In this document: positions 44,290 to 53,088 of the stretch, in pieces
Numbering within the stretch: the stretch's first letter is position 1
Layout of the letters: the number at the start of each line of letters is the position of its first letter
Assembly (NCBI RefSeq): GCF_015767275.1
Contig: NZ_JADWMY010000008.1
Location: forward strand, 1-64,000
Origin: Herbaspirillum sp. AP02
GTDB lineage: Bacteria; Pseudomonadota; Gammaproteobacteria; Burkholderiales; Burkholderiaceae_D
DNA: 64,000 bases
Reading direction: 5' to 3'
Translations under genes and position numbers: made by a program
Notes under the pieces: generated by a model
The model's database searches: none
The model's input: only the letters and a program-made list of their open reading frames with translations
What the model was told of the DNA's origin: nothing

Positions 44290-45432
44290 TCAGGCGTCGA
44301 GGGCGCGGTTGCCGCGCCTGGTGCGATGGGCGCTCTTGAGCGCCTTCAGCGGGATGGTGACCTGCGCCATGGCGCCGGCCGGCACATTGTGCGTGATGAT
44401 CAGTTCGGCCAGCGGACCGTAGAGCGTGACCAGGCGTTCGCGGATATTGTCCAGGCCGAAATGCATGCCGATCACCGGTTCTTTCTGTGGTGGCGGCTGG
44501 TTCAGGCTGATGCTGGTGGGCAGGCCGACGCCGGTATCGAGCACGCTCAGCACCAGCATGTCGTTGTGCACGGCGGCGCGCACGGTGCAGTTGCCACCGT
44601 CGACCTTGGGTTCCAGGCCGTGCTTGATGGCGTTTTCGACCAGGGGCTGCAGCAGCATCGGGGCCAGCCTGAGGCGGCCCAGGTGTTCCGGCAATTGCAG
44701 GGTGTAGGACAGGCGCATGCCCATGCGCAGCGACATCAATCCCAGATAGGCCTTGATCAGGTCGAATTCCTTTTGCAACGAGGTGCTGTCGGCGCGCGAG
44801 GCCGACAGGGTGGTGCGCAGGTATTGCACCAGCTGGTTGAGCATCAGCTCGGCCTGCAGCGGATCGGTGCTGATCAGCGACTGCAGCGTGGCCAGGGTAT
44901 TGAACAGCATGTGCGGTTCGATCTGGGCCTGCAGCATCTGCAGCTGGGCCTGCACGGCCTGCTTCTCGACCTGGGTGGCGTGGGCTTCCAGGGCGGCCAT
45001 CTTCTGCCGGTTCCAGAAGAACAGGGTGGCGCCGAAGCAGACCAGGAAGGTCAGCACGATGACTGCAATGATGTTGTCGCTGTGCTCGGGCACCAGGCTC
45101 AGGATGGGCTGGTCCATCAGCAGGCTGGCCAGCACGCGGCCCAGCAATACCGCCAGCGGCGCCATCACCACGATCACCAGCAGCATGCCCAGCTTGTTCG
45201 GCGCGTCATTGCCCCACAGCAGTAGCCGGCTGCCGTTGATGAACAGCATGGCGAGCAGGCCGATGCACATCGAGACCTGCAGGTTTTCATAGAAGCTGCC
45301 GCCGATGCGCAGCAGGTAGGTGACGGCCAGCGCGCACAGCAGGTTGATTACCAGCGTGGGCAGCAAAGCCAGCGCCAGTTCGCGCAGCAGCAGGAGCAGG
45401 CGGGGTGGGACGGAAGTATCGTGTTGGGTCAT
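44290..45432 (-). CDS. LytS/YehU-type sensor histidine kinase
   Basis: A 380-residue membrane sensor. Four to five hydrophobic helices fill residues 10 to about 150, with no large periplasmic domain. The His_kinase domain follows: PHMLFNTLATLQSL contains the phospho-acceptor His, and VENAIKHGLEP and DTGVGL form the ATP site. The ATG at 45432 is preferred (AGGA five bases upstream) over an ATG eight codons earlier. It is the partner of the LytTR regulator next to it, and its upstream neighbour encodes a 2TM protein that in related systems is fused to the kinase. Confidence 0.9.
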   Translation of the reverse strand: MTQHDTSVPPRLLLLLRELALALLPTLVINLLCALAVTYLLRIGGSFYENLQVSMCIGLLAMLFINGSRLLLWGNDAPNKLGMLLVIVVMAPLAVLLGRVLASLLMDQPILSLVPEHSDNIIAVIVLTFLVCFGATLFFWNRQKMAALEAHATQVEKQAVQAQLQMLQAQIEPHMLFNTLATLQSLISTDPLQAELMLNQLVQYLRTTLSASRADSTSLQKEFDLIKAYLGLMSLRMGMRLSYTLQLPEHLGRLRLAPMLLQPLVENAIKHGLEPKVDGGNCTVRAAVHNDMLVLSVLDTGVGLPTSISLNQPPPQKEPVIGMHFGLDNIRERLVTLYGPLAELIITHNVPAGAMAQVTIPLKALKSAHRTRRGNRALDA

Positions 45433-45480
45433 GCGTTCCTGGGAGAGTGCAAACAAGCGGCCGAGCGGCGCGGCGCCCGC

Positions 45481-45765
45481 TCAGCGGCGGCGCAGTTCGC
45501 GCGCGATCATCGCCCTTTTCCAGTCGGCGGGAAAGCGCCCGAATACGCTCAAGGCGTGGAATAGTACCCCGATTCCCCAGCCAAGGAGAGGCCCGATGCT
45601 CCACCAGTGATGAGGCGAGGTGAGCAGGCTGACCAGCATCAGCCCGGCATTGACCACCAGGTAGATCGCCAGATGCCTGAAAAAGCCCAACTGGCGCGCC
45701 ACGCGCCGCTCGGCGCGCAGGTAGTCGGGGTGGGTGGGGTCGTTGTGAAGGTCGGTATCGCGCAT
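45481..45765 (-). CDS. 2TM-domain protein
   Basis: A 94-residue membrane protein with two helices (about 30-50 and 58-75) and the 2TM-domain pattern: AERRVARQLGFFRHLAIYLVVNAG and WWSIGPLLGWGIGVLFHAL. The domain is often found fused to, or beside, LytS-like kinases and LytTR regulators, as here. It probably belongs to the sensing unit of the two-component system downstream. The gap to the kinase is 48 bp. Confidence 0.85.
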   Translation of the reverse strand: MRDTDLHNDPTHPDYLRAERRVARQLGFFRHLAIYLVVNAGLMLVSLLTSPHHWWSIGPLLGWGIGVLFHALSVFGRFPADWKRAMIARELRRR

Positions 45766-45930
45766 GGCACTCTCCTTGTCGGGCTGGTTGGATGGATCAG
45801 GCCCGCAGCATGCGCGTCGGCACGGTGCGGGGCCAGCGCCGTGCGACCAGCGGTAGCAGCTTGGGTGCCGGATGCTTGAAGCGCGGCGTGATCTGCACTA
45901 CCTTATGCGGCCCACCCTTCGGAGAACTTC

Positions 45931-46680
45931 ATGTGGCCCTATCCCAGGATTCTTGCTCATCGCGGCGGCGGCACGCTGGCGCCGGAAAACACGCTGGCCG
46001 GCTTTCGTGCCGGACTGCGGTACGGTTATCGCGCCGTCGAGTTCGACGTCATGCTGACCCGGGATGAGGTCCCGATCCTGATGCACGACCCCCAGCGCGG
46101 GCGCACCTTGCCCGGCAGCGGCCGCATCGCCGAGACCGACTGGGCCGAGTTGCGCGAGTTGGAAGCCGGCGCCTGGCGTGACCCCGCCTTTGCCGGCGAG
46201 CGCATCTGTACGCTGGAACAGTGCCTGGATTTCTGCCTGGAACAGGGCATCTGGATGAACGTCGAGATCAAGCCGGCCGCGCCGGAACATGCGCAGCGCA
46301 CCGCCGAGCTGACCGCACTGGCGGTGGCGCGACGCTTTTCCGGTATCACCGGGGCCGCCTTGCCGGTGCTGTCCTCGTTCTCTTACGAGGCCTTGCTGGT
46401 AGCGCAGGCAACCGCGCCGCAGCTGCCACGCGGTTTCCTGGTGGACGTGATACCGGAAGACTGGTCGCAGCGCCTGGCGCAATTGCAGGCGGTGGCCCTG
46501 CATACCAACCACAAGCACCTGACGCCGGCCCTGGCCGCCAGTGTCAAGGCAGCCGGTGTCGGCCTGTTCTGCTACACCGTCAACGATACGGCACGTGCCG
46601 CCGAACTCCGGGCCTGGGGTGTGGATGCCTTCTGTACCGACCGCATCGACCTGATCGCCGCCGATGCCTGGGCGGCGTGA
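45931..46680 (+). CDS. ugpQ: Glycerophosphodiester phosphodiesterase
   Basis: A 249-residue cytoplasmic enzyme that splits deacylated phospholipids into glycerol-3-phosphate and an alcohol. GDPD signatures are all visible: ILAHRGGGTLAPENTL with the catalytic His and the Glu of PENT, then VEFDVMLTRDEVPILMHD with the metal ligands and second His, and MNVEIKP. Length matches E. coli UgpQ. There is no signal peptide. No ugp transporter genes accompany it. Confidence 0.93.
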   Translation: MWPYPRILAHRGGGTLAPENTLAGFRAGLRYGYRAVEFDVMLTRDEVPILMHDPQRGRTLPGSGRIAETDWAELRELEAGAWRDPAFAGERICTLEQCLDFCLEQGIWMNVEIKPAAPEHAQRTAELTALAVARRFSGITGAALPVLSSFSYEALLVAQATAPQLPRGFLVDVIPEDWSQRLAQLQAVALHTNHKHLTPALAASVKAAGVGLFCYTVNDTARAAELRAWGVDAFCTDRIDLIAADAWAA

Positions 46681-46925
46681 ACCGGTGCGGGCACTGCGAG
46701 CGGGCATCGCGCAGCGTGGAAATGAACGGCAAATCGCGCTCTTACCGACGGACTGAATCATGGCCCGCCCGCTATGATTCCCCTGCGGCCGACCGTGTCA
46801 GCGCAAGTTGTCAGGATGCTGTCAACGTGCCGCAAAAGCCCTGCGTTAAGGAAACACAAGGCCGGCGCCCGTGAGCACGCCGGTGGACTTGTGGAGCACA
46901 CAACACTGAGAGATAGAGGAAAACG

Positions 46926-47141
46926 ATGAAGATCAACAAACTGCTGGCCGCCGTACTCGTCGCCGCCTTCGCCATGCCGGTCATGGCCCAGCCCGCACCG
47001 GCAGCGGCTCCCGCAGCCGAAGCGCCGGCCGCCAAGCCTGCTCACAAGAAGCACAAGAAGCACGCCAAGAAAAAGCAGAAGAAGCACAAGAAGCACGCCA
47101 AGAAGTCCGCGCCGGCCATGCCCATCAACAAGGGTGCCTGA
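46926..47141 (+). CDS. Exported Lys/His-rich small protein, 71 residues
   Basis: A signal peptide (MKINKLLAAVLVAAFAMPVMAQ) with a likely AxA-type cleavage near residue 21 precedes an Ala/Pro-rich spacer. The rest is dominated by KKHKKHAKKK-type repeats (about residues 40-61). Overall it resembles acid-shock or histone-like exported proteins in composition only. It could bind anions, DNA or metal; no function can be assigned. It is preceded by an AGAGGA ribosome site and followed by the terminator at 47262. Confidence 0.75.
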   Translation: MKINKLLAAVLVAAFAMPVMAQPAPAAAPAAEAPAAKPAHKKHKKHAKKKQKKHKKHAKKSAPAMPINKGA

Positions 47142-47498
47142 TTGCGGCTGCCGCCGGCCGGGGAACCGGGCCGGCGACCTGCTTTACCGGAAGGTCAGGC
47201 TGACATTGTTAAGGACCGGGGAGCGCAGGGTAGCGCGCAGTACCGGGTCAGCCGAACCTGTAACCCGCCCGGGGTCATCCCGGCGGGTTTTTTTTCGTCC
47301 GCCGTCCGGGGCCGCCACAGCGATCTGGCGCAGCCCGCATGGGCTTGCACGAGCCTGCCGGAGGGGACCCTTGAAGCCCGCCCATCGACGCCGGATCACG
47401 TATAATCATCGGTTCGCAATCGTTTTTTGCACCGACTATCATCCGGGCCGAACCTGCCTCTTTCTGGCAGCATCAGGTCCATTTATCCGTCTTCGAAC
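47142..47498. other. Region between the Lys/His-rich gene and alaS
   Basis: About 357 bp. It contains the terminator at 47262-47295 and, before alaS, a perfect TATAAT (47401-47406) without a clear -35 hexamer at the right distance. No gene or tRNA is seen. Confidence 0.5.
47262..47295 (+). terminator. Rho-independent terminator before alaS
   Basis: An 8-bp stem AACCCGCC/GGCGGGTT (47262-47269 and 47282-47289) with a 12-nt loop is followed by eight T. It ends the transcript of the Lys/His-rich gene ahead of alaS. Confidence 0.85.
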
Positions 47499-50123
47499 AT
47501 GAACTCAGCCGAAATTCGCGACAAGTTTCTGAAATTCTTTGAATCCAAAGAACACACCATCGTCCGTTCCTCCAGCCTGGTGCCGGGCAATGACCCGACC
47601 CTGCTGTTCACCAATTCGGGCATGGTTCAGTTCAAGGACGTGTTCCTGGGCACCGACAAGCGCAACTACGTGCGCGCCACCTCCGTGCAGCGCTGCCTGC
47701 GCGCCGGCGGCAAGCACAACGACCTGGAAAACGTCGGCTACACCGCCCGTCACCATACCTTCTTCGAAATGCTGGGCAACTGGTCCTTCGGCGACTACTT
47801 CAAGCGCGAATCGCTGAAGTGGGCCTGGGAACTGCTGACCCAGGTCTATGGCCTGCCGGCCGACAAGCTCTGGGCCACGGTCTACCAGACCGATGACGAG
47901 GCCTACGACATCTGGACCAAGGAAATCGGCCTGCCGCCGGAGCGTGTGGTGCGCATCGGCGACAACAAGGGTGCCCCCTATGCCTCCGACAACTTCTGGC
48001 AGATGGCCGAGACCGGCCCCTGCGGCCCTTGCTCGGAAATCTTCTACGATCACGGCCCGGACGTCTGGGGCGGCCCCCCGGGTAGCCCGGACGCCGACGG
48101 CGACCGCTACATCGAAATCTGGAACAACGTGTTCATGCAGTTCGACCGCCAGCTCGATGCGGCCACCGGCGAATACACCCTGACCCCGCTGCCGGCGCCC
48201 TGCGTCGATACCGGCATGGGCCTGGAGCGCCTGGCGGCCATCCTGCAACACGTTCACAGCAACTACGAGATCGACCTGTTCCAGGCACTGATCAAGGCCG
48301 CGGCCCGCGAAACCGGCATCAGCGACCTGTCCAACGCCTCGCTGCGCGTGATCGCTGACCACATTCGCGCGACTTCCTTCCTGATCGTCGACGGCGTCAT
48401 CCCCGGCAATGAAGGTCGCGGCTACGTGCTGCGCCGTATCATCCGCCGCGCCCTGCGTCATGGCCACAAGCTGGGCCAGACCAAGCCCTTCTTCCACAAG
48501 CTGGTCAAGGACCTGGTGGTGCAGATGGGCGCCGCCTATCCGGAACTGCCGGAAGCCGCCGAGCGCGTCGAGATGGTCCTGAAGCAGGAAGAAGAACGTT
48601 TCGGCGAAACCCTGGAACACGGCATGAAGATCCTGGAAGCCGCACTGGCTGCCAATACCGGCAAGCTGGACGGCGAGACCGCCTTCACCCTGTACGACAC
48701 CTACGGTTTCCCGCTGGACCTGACCGCCGACATCTGCCGCGAGCGCAATGTCGAACTGGATGAAGCCGGCTTCACCGCCGCCATGGAACGCCAGAAGAGC
48801 GCCGCCCGTGCCGCCGGCAAGTTCAAGATGGCCGCGGCCATCGAGTACACCGGCGACAAGACCCGCTTCGTCGGCTACGAATCCCTGGCGCAGGACGCCA
48901 AGGTCGTGGCCCTGTACGTGGCCGGCAGCCCGGTGCAGAAGATCGAGGCCGGCCAGGATGCCATCGTGGTGCTCGATACCACCCCGTTCTACGCCGAATC
49001 CGGCGGCCAGTCGGGCGATGCCGGTGCGCTGGAAGCGGCCGATGCCCTGTTTGCCGTTGCTGATACCCAGAAGATCCAGGCCGAGGTGTTCGGCCATCAC
49101 GGACAACTGATCAAGGGCAGCCTGGCCATCGGCGATGCCGTCCAGGCCAAGGTCGATGCCGAGCAGCGCGCCCGTACCGTGCGCAACCACTCGGCCACCC
49201 ACCTGATGCACAAGGCCCTGCGCGAGGTGCTGGGCGCGCACGTGTCGCAGAAGGGTTCGCTGGTGGATGCCGACAAGACCCGTTTCGACTTCAGCCACAA
49301 CGCGCCGATGACCGCCGACGAAATCCGTCGCGTGGAAGACATCGTCAACCGCGAAGTGCTGGCCAATGTCGCCACCGGCGCCCAATTGATGGGTTACGAC
49401 GACGCGATTGCCGCCGGCGCCATGGCGCTGTTCGGCGAAAAGTATGGCGACCAGGTGCGCGTGCTCTCCATCGGTACCTCCACCGAGCTGTGCGGCGGTA
49501 CCCACGTGACGCGTACCGGTGATATCGGCCTGTTCAAGATCGTCTCCGAAGGTGGCGTCGCGGCCGGCATCCGCCGGGTTGAAGCGGTCACCGGCGAAGG
49601 CGCGCTGGCGCTGGTGCAGTCGCTGTCGGCCCGGGTGGCCGAGGCCGCTGCCGCCCTGAAGACCCAGCCGGAAGAACTGCTGCCGCGCATCGGTCAGGTG
49701 CAGGACCAGGTCAAGGCGCTGGAAAAGGAGCTGGCATCGCTGAAGTCCAAGCTGGCCTCCAGCCAGGGCGACGAACTGGTGAGCCAGGCGGTCGACATCA
49801 ACGGCATCAAGGTGTTGGCGGCGACGCTGGAAGGCGCCGACGTGGCGACCCTGCGCGAGACCATGGACAAGTTGAAGGACAAGCTCAAGACCGCCGCCAT
49901 CGTTCTGGGCAGCGTCAAGGATGGCAAGGTCAGCCTGATCGCGGGCGTGACGGCCGATGCTACTTCCAAGGTCAAGGCCGGCGAACTGGTCAACTTCGTC
50001 GCCCAGCAGGTGGGTGGCAAGGGTGGCGGTCGTCCGGACATGGCCCAGGCTGGTGGCACCGAGCCGGCGGCCCTTCCGGGCGCGCTGCAGGGCGTGGCCG
50101 GCTGGGTCCAGACCAAGCTGTAA
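47499..50123 (+). CDS. alaS: Alanyl-tRNA synthetase
   Basis: A class II synthetase of 874 residues with editing activity. The family N-terminus is [19 protein letters not shown], and catalytic motif 2 is [18 protein letters not shown]. The editing domain carries [11 protein letters not shown] (HxxxH) and the later CGGTHV. The C-terminal domain ends with [15 protein letters not shown]. The ATG at 47499 is fixed by the conserved start; the open frame from 47427 is upstream leader. A TATAAT at 47401 may be its -10 element. It is followed 23 bp later by a Nudix gene. Confidence 0.97.
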   Translation: MNSAEIRDKFLKFFESKEHTIVRSSSLVPGNDPTLLFTNSGMVQFKDVFLGTDKRNYVRATSVQRCLRAGGKHNDLENVGYTARHHTFFEMLGNWSFGDYFKRESLKWAWELLTQVYGLPADKLWATVYQTDDEAYDIWTKEIGLPPERVVRIGDNKGAPYASDNFWQMAETGPCGPCSEIFYDHGPDVWGGPPGSPDADGDRYIEIWNNVFMQFDRQLDAATGEYTLTPLPAPCVDTGMGLERLAAILQHVHSNYEIDLFQALIKAAARETGISDLSNASLRVIADHIRATSFLIVDGVIPGNEGRGYVLRRIIRRALRHGHKLGQTKPFFHKLVKDLVVQMGAAYPELPEAAERVEMVLKQEEERFGETLEHGMKILEAALAANTGKLDGETAFTLYDTYGFPLDLTADICRERNVELDEAGFTAAMERQKSAARAAGKFKMAAAIEYTGDKTRFVGYESLAQDAKVVALYVAGSPVQKIEAGQDAIVVLDTTPFYAESGGQSGDAGALEAADALFAVADTQKIQAEVFGHHGQLIKGSLAIGDAVQAKVDAEQRARTVRNHSATHLMHKALREVLGAHVSQKGSLVDADKTRFDFSHNAPMTADEIRRVEDIVNREVLANVATGAQLMGYDDAIAAGAMALFGEKYGDQVRVLSIGTSTELCGGTHVTRTGDIGLFKIVSEGGVAAGIRRVEAVTGEGALALVQSLSARVAEAAAALKTQPEELLPRIGQVQDQVKALEKELASLKSKLASSQGDELVSQAVDINGIKVLAATLEGADVATLRETMDKLKDKLKTAAIVLGSVKDGKVSLIAGVTADATSKVKAGELVNFVAQQVGGKGGGRPDMAQAGGTEPAALPGALQGVAGWVQTKL

Positions 50124-50146
50124 CCTGAACCCGGCGCGGAGCACCC

Positions 50147-50701
50147 ATGAGCGATTTCAAGTTCTGCCCGGTTTGCGCAGCTTCGCTGGTGCTGCGCGCC
50201 GATGAAGGCGAGGCGGGCAAGGTCCGCCTGGCCTGTCCCGATGGTCACTGGACGCATTGGGACAACCCACTGCCGGTACTCGCCGCGCTGGTGGAGATCG
50301 ACGGCAAGATGTTGACGGCACGCAATGCCGCCTGGGCTGAAGGGCGCTTTGCGCTCATCACCGGTTTCATGGAACGCGACGAGACGCCCGAGCAGGGCAT
50401 CGCCCGCGAACTGAAGGAAGAGACCGACCTGGACGCCCAGCATATCGAGCTCATCGGCGTCTATGAATTCATGCGCAAGAACGAGCTGATCATCGCCTAC
50501 TACGTCAAGGCGACCGGTGTCATCAAGCTCTCGCCTGAGCTGTTGGAGTATCGCCTGTCGGCCCCGGCCGACCTGCGACCCTGGCCGGCCGGTACCGGCC
50601 ATGCCGTGGCGGACTGGATGCGCCAGCGAGAGCAGCCGGTGCAATATGTGGAATTTGCCGGTTCCAGTACGCCCATCGAGGCGCCGGTGGTACTGAAGTA
50701 G
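50147..50701 (+). CDS. Nudix hydrolase with N-terminal zinc ribbon
   Basis: A 184-residue enzyme that hydrolyses a nucleoside diphosphate derivative. An N-terminal zinc ribbon has CPVC (7-10) and a second CxxxH pair (ACPDGHWTH), as in NudC-like NADH pyrophosphatases. The Nudix box is GFMERDETPEQGIARE plus LKEETDL, in which the last Gly is Asp; the catalytic REUxEE core is intact. The gene follows alaS by 23 bp and may share its transcript. The true substrate is not clear. Confidence 0.88.
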   Translation: MSDFKFCPVCAASLVLRADEGEAGKVRLACPDGHWTHWDNPLPVLAALVEIDGKMLTARNAAWAEGRFALITGFMERDETPEQGIARELKEETDLDAQHIELIGVYEFMRKNELIIAYYVKATGVIKLSPELLEYRLSAPADLRPWPAGTGHAVADWMRQREQPVQYVEFAGSSTPIEAPVVLK

Positions 50702-50753
50702 TCAAGGCGACAACAGGTGGGCGCCGACGTCCACTGCGGCAAAAAGCTTTCTT

Positions 50754-50795
50754 TTGCACAAGCTTAGTGCGGCGAAAACAACAGAACTTGTGCAA
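50754..50795. repeat. Spaced inverted repeat TTGCACAAG upstream of tusA
   Basis: TTGCACAAG (50754-50762) and its exact reverse complement (50787-50795) are separated by 24 bp, 65-105 bp upstream of tusA. It could be an operator read by a dimer pair or the stem of a leader hairpin. Confidence 0.4.
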
Positions 50796-50859
50796 TGCAT
50801 CAAGTCGGCGCATTTTGCAGTAAAATCGTTTTCGTCGTGATCCATTTTGAGTCGAAGTA

Positions 50860-51096
50860 ATGACTATTCAATTCCACCGGGAACTTGATGCGCGCGGGCT
50901 GAACTGTCCGTTGCCCATCCTCAAGACCAAAAAAGCGCTGGCCGATATGGCCAGTGGCCAGGTACTCAGGGTGACCGCCACCGATACCGGTTCCGTGCGC
51001 GATTTCCAGGCCTTTGCCAAGCAGACCGGTAACGATCTGCTGGAGCAGTCGCAGAATGATGAACATGAGTTCATCTTCTTCATGAAGCGCAAGTAG
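50860..51096 (+). CDS. tusA: Sulfur-transfer protein TusA
   Basis: A 78-residue sulfur carrier. The catalytic Cys16 lies in the signature LDARGLNCPLPILKTKKAL, and the rest has the TusA/SirA beta-alpha fold. It takes sulfane sulfur from a Cys desulfurase and passes it on, for example to tRNA thiolation or molybdenum-cofactor enzymes, which would link it loosely to the nar cluster's needs. The gene is monocistronic with a strong terminator behind it. Confidence 0.93.
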   Translation: MTIQFHRELDARGLNCPLPILKTKKALADMASGQVLRVTATDTGSVRDFQAFAKQTGNDLLEQSQNDEHEFIFFMKRK

Positions 51097-51129
51097 GTTT
51101 CTGCCATGCCAGCGATGGCTGGCAGCATG

Positions 51130-51164
51130 AAAAAACCCGCAACTCTCTGAGCTGCGGGTTTTTT
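51130..51164. terminator. Bidirectional terminator between tusA and the glutamate-synthase-like gene
   Basis: An 11-bp stem with one mismatch (ACCCGCAACTC with GAGCTGCGGGT) is flanked by A6 on the left and T6 on the right, so it serves tusA on the plus strand and the convergent gene on the minus strand. Confidence 0.88.
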
Positions 51165-51188
51165 GTTGTCTGCTGCCGGGCGGCTGCT

Positions 51189-52784
51189 TCAGAATTCCGG
51201 GTGAAAGCTCTCGGCGCGGGCGATCGGCCAGAACTTTTCATAGACCCGATAGCGGTAGTTGCCCTCGATGAGATCATTGGGCTGCAGGTACTTCAACACG
51301 TTGGACATCAACTGGATCTCGTGATCATTGATGCGCCGCACGATGTGATGCGGGCGCAGCGCCGAAGTGTGCGGCAGGCCGGCCGCCTGTACCAGTTCCT
51401 GCAAGGCATGCAGGGTGCTCTGGTGGAAGCGATGAACCCGTTCGGCCTTGTCCGGCACCACCAGGGCGCGGGCACGATTGGCGTTCTGGGTCGCCACGCC
51501 GGTAGGGCAGCGGTCGGTATGGCAGCTCTGCGACTGGATGCAGCCCAGGGCAAACATGAAGCCGCGCGCCGAATTGCACCAGTCCGCCCCCAGTGCCAGC
51601 GTGCGCGCCACGTCGAAGGCGGTGACGATCTTGCCACTGGCGCCGATCTTGACCTTGTCACGCAGGCCGATGCCCACCAACGTGTTGTGGACCATGACCA
51701 GGCCTTCCTGCAGTGGCATGCCGACGTGGTCGACGAACTCCAGGGGCGCTGCGCCGGTGCCGCCCTCGGAGCCGTCGACGGTGATGAAGTCGGGGACGAT
51801 GCCGGTCTTGAGCATGGCCTTGGCGATGCCGAAGAATTCCCAGGGATGGCCCACGCACAGCTTGATGCCGACCGGCTTGCCGCCGGACAGGCCGCGCAGT
51901 TTCTCGATGAATTCCAGCAGCCCGACGGGATTGGAGAAGGAAGAGTGCACCGCCGGCGAAATACAGTCCACGCCCATGGGGATGCCGCGGGTAGCGGCGA
52001 TTTCGGGGGTGATCTTGGCCGCCGGCAAGACCCCGCCATGGCCGGGTTTGGCGCCTTGCGACAGCTTCACTTCGATCATCTTGATCTGCGGTGACTGCGC
52101 CTGGGCGGTGAATTTTTCTTCATTGAAGCTGCCATCGGCATTGCGACAGCCAAAATAGCCGGAGGCGATCTGCCAGACCAGGTCGCCGCCGAATTCTCGG
52201 TGGTATTCGGAGACCGAGCCTTCGCCGGTGTCGTGGGCGAAATTACCTTTTTGGGCGCCCTGGTTCAGGGCCCGGATGGCATTGGCCGAGAGCGAGCCGA
52301 AACTCATCGCCGAGACGTTGAAGACCGACATCGAATACGGCTGGGCACGATCGGCGCCGACCGTCACGCGGAAGTCGTGGCTGGCGATCTTGGTCGGGGA
52401 GAGCGAATGGCCGATCCATTCGTGGCCGGCCTGTTGCATGTCCAGCTCGGTGCCGAAGGGGCGGCTGTCGACCTCGGCCTTGGCGCGCTGGTAGACGATG
52501 CTGCGCTTCTTGCGCGAGAAGGGGCGGCCATCCATTTCGTCTTCGAAGAAATACTGGCGCAGTTCCGGACGGATCGATTCGAACATGAAACGGAAATGAC
52601 CGATCAGGGGATAGTTGCGCAGGACGGCGTGGCGCCGTTGTACCAGGTCATGGATGCCGACTGCGCTCAAGGCTAGCGGAATCACGACCCAGGCCCAGTT
52701 CAGGGCATGGGTGGCCGCCAGTGCCAGCAGGGCGGCAGTCAATGCGATCACCGCCCAGAAAACCAGATACCGATTTGCCCACAT
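51189..52784 (-). CDS. FMN-binding glutamate-synthase-family protein
   Basis: A 531-residue membrane-associated enzyme resembling the central and FMN domains of GltB, without the N-terminal amidotransferase or C-terminal beta-helix. Two N-terminal membrane helices (about 6-50) precede the domain. Key parts are SFGSLSANAIRALNQGA, QGAKPGHGGVLP, the FMN-phosphate region VDGSEGGTGAAPLEF, and the Fe-S cluster cysteines CIQSQSCHTDRCPTG. Stand-alone members occur widely; their reaction is not settled. It is not a truncated gltB, because the membrane segments are typical of this subfamily. Confidence 0.87.
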   Translation of the reverse strand: MWANRYLVFWAVIALTAALLALAATHALNWAWVVIPLALSAVGIHDLVQRRHAVLRNYPLIGHFRFMFESIRPELRQYFFEDEMDGRPFSRKKRSIVYQRAKAEVDSRPFGTELDMQQAGHEWIGHSLSPTKIASHDFRVTVGADRAQPYSMSVFNVSAMSFGSLSANAIRALNQGAQKGNFAHDTGEGSVSEYHREFGGDLVWQIASGYFGCRNADGSFNEEKFTAQAQSPQIKMIEVKLSQGAKPGHGGVLPAAKITPEIAATRGIPMGVDCISPAVHSSFSNPVGLLEFIEKLRGLSGGKPVGIKLCVGHPWEFFGIAKAMLKTGIVPDFITVDGSEGGTGAAPLEFVDHVGMPLQEGLVMVHNTLVGIGLRDKVKIGASGKIVTAFDVARTLALGADWCNSARGFMFALGCIQSQSCHTDRCPTGVATQNANRARALVVPDKAERVHRFHQSTLHALQELVQAAGLPHTSALRPHHIVRRINDHEIQLMSNVLKYLQPNDLIEGNYRYRVYEKFWPIARAESFHPEF

Positions 52785-53088
52785 GGAAAAGTCCGTTTGT
52801 TGTCATTGTTGAACCGGTACCGACCAGTTGGTCAGTAGGCGGGGTTAGCAGGATTCTAACGCCCAGTGGCCAATGCCGTGCGGGACGAACTGAGGGGTGT
52901 TTCCCGCCGATTTAGCGGGCTTGCCTGCCAGCGTTGGCGGGCAGGCCCATGGCGGGGCGACAGTGGCATCCTTATTGCTTTGTTGAATCATCACGCGGGC
53001 AGCCTTGGGGATTTGGCCGCCCAGGCGTCCTCAATCTCCACAACCACACCAGCTCCTGCACAGCAGAGGCGAGAGACACGATGTCGTT
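52785..53088. other. Divergent intergenic region
   Basis: About 300 bp between the glutamate-synthase-like gene and the GGDEF-EAL gene. It contains TGCCTGCCAGCGTTGGCGGGCAGG-like inverted words near 52922-52947, and no gene. Promoters are not clear. Confidence 0.4.

Noticed and set aside
47505..50144. Minus-strand open frame of 879 codons opposite alaS
   Set aside because: alaS on the plus strand is certain; the opposite frame is His/Gly/Leu-rich shadow sequence common in GC-rich DNA.
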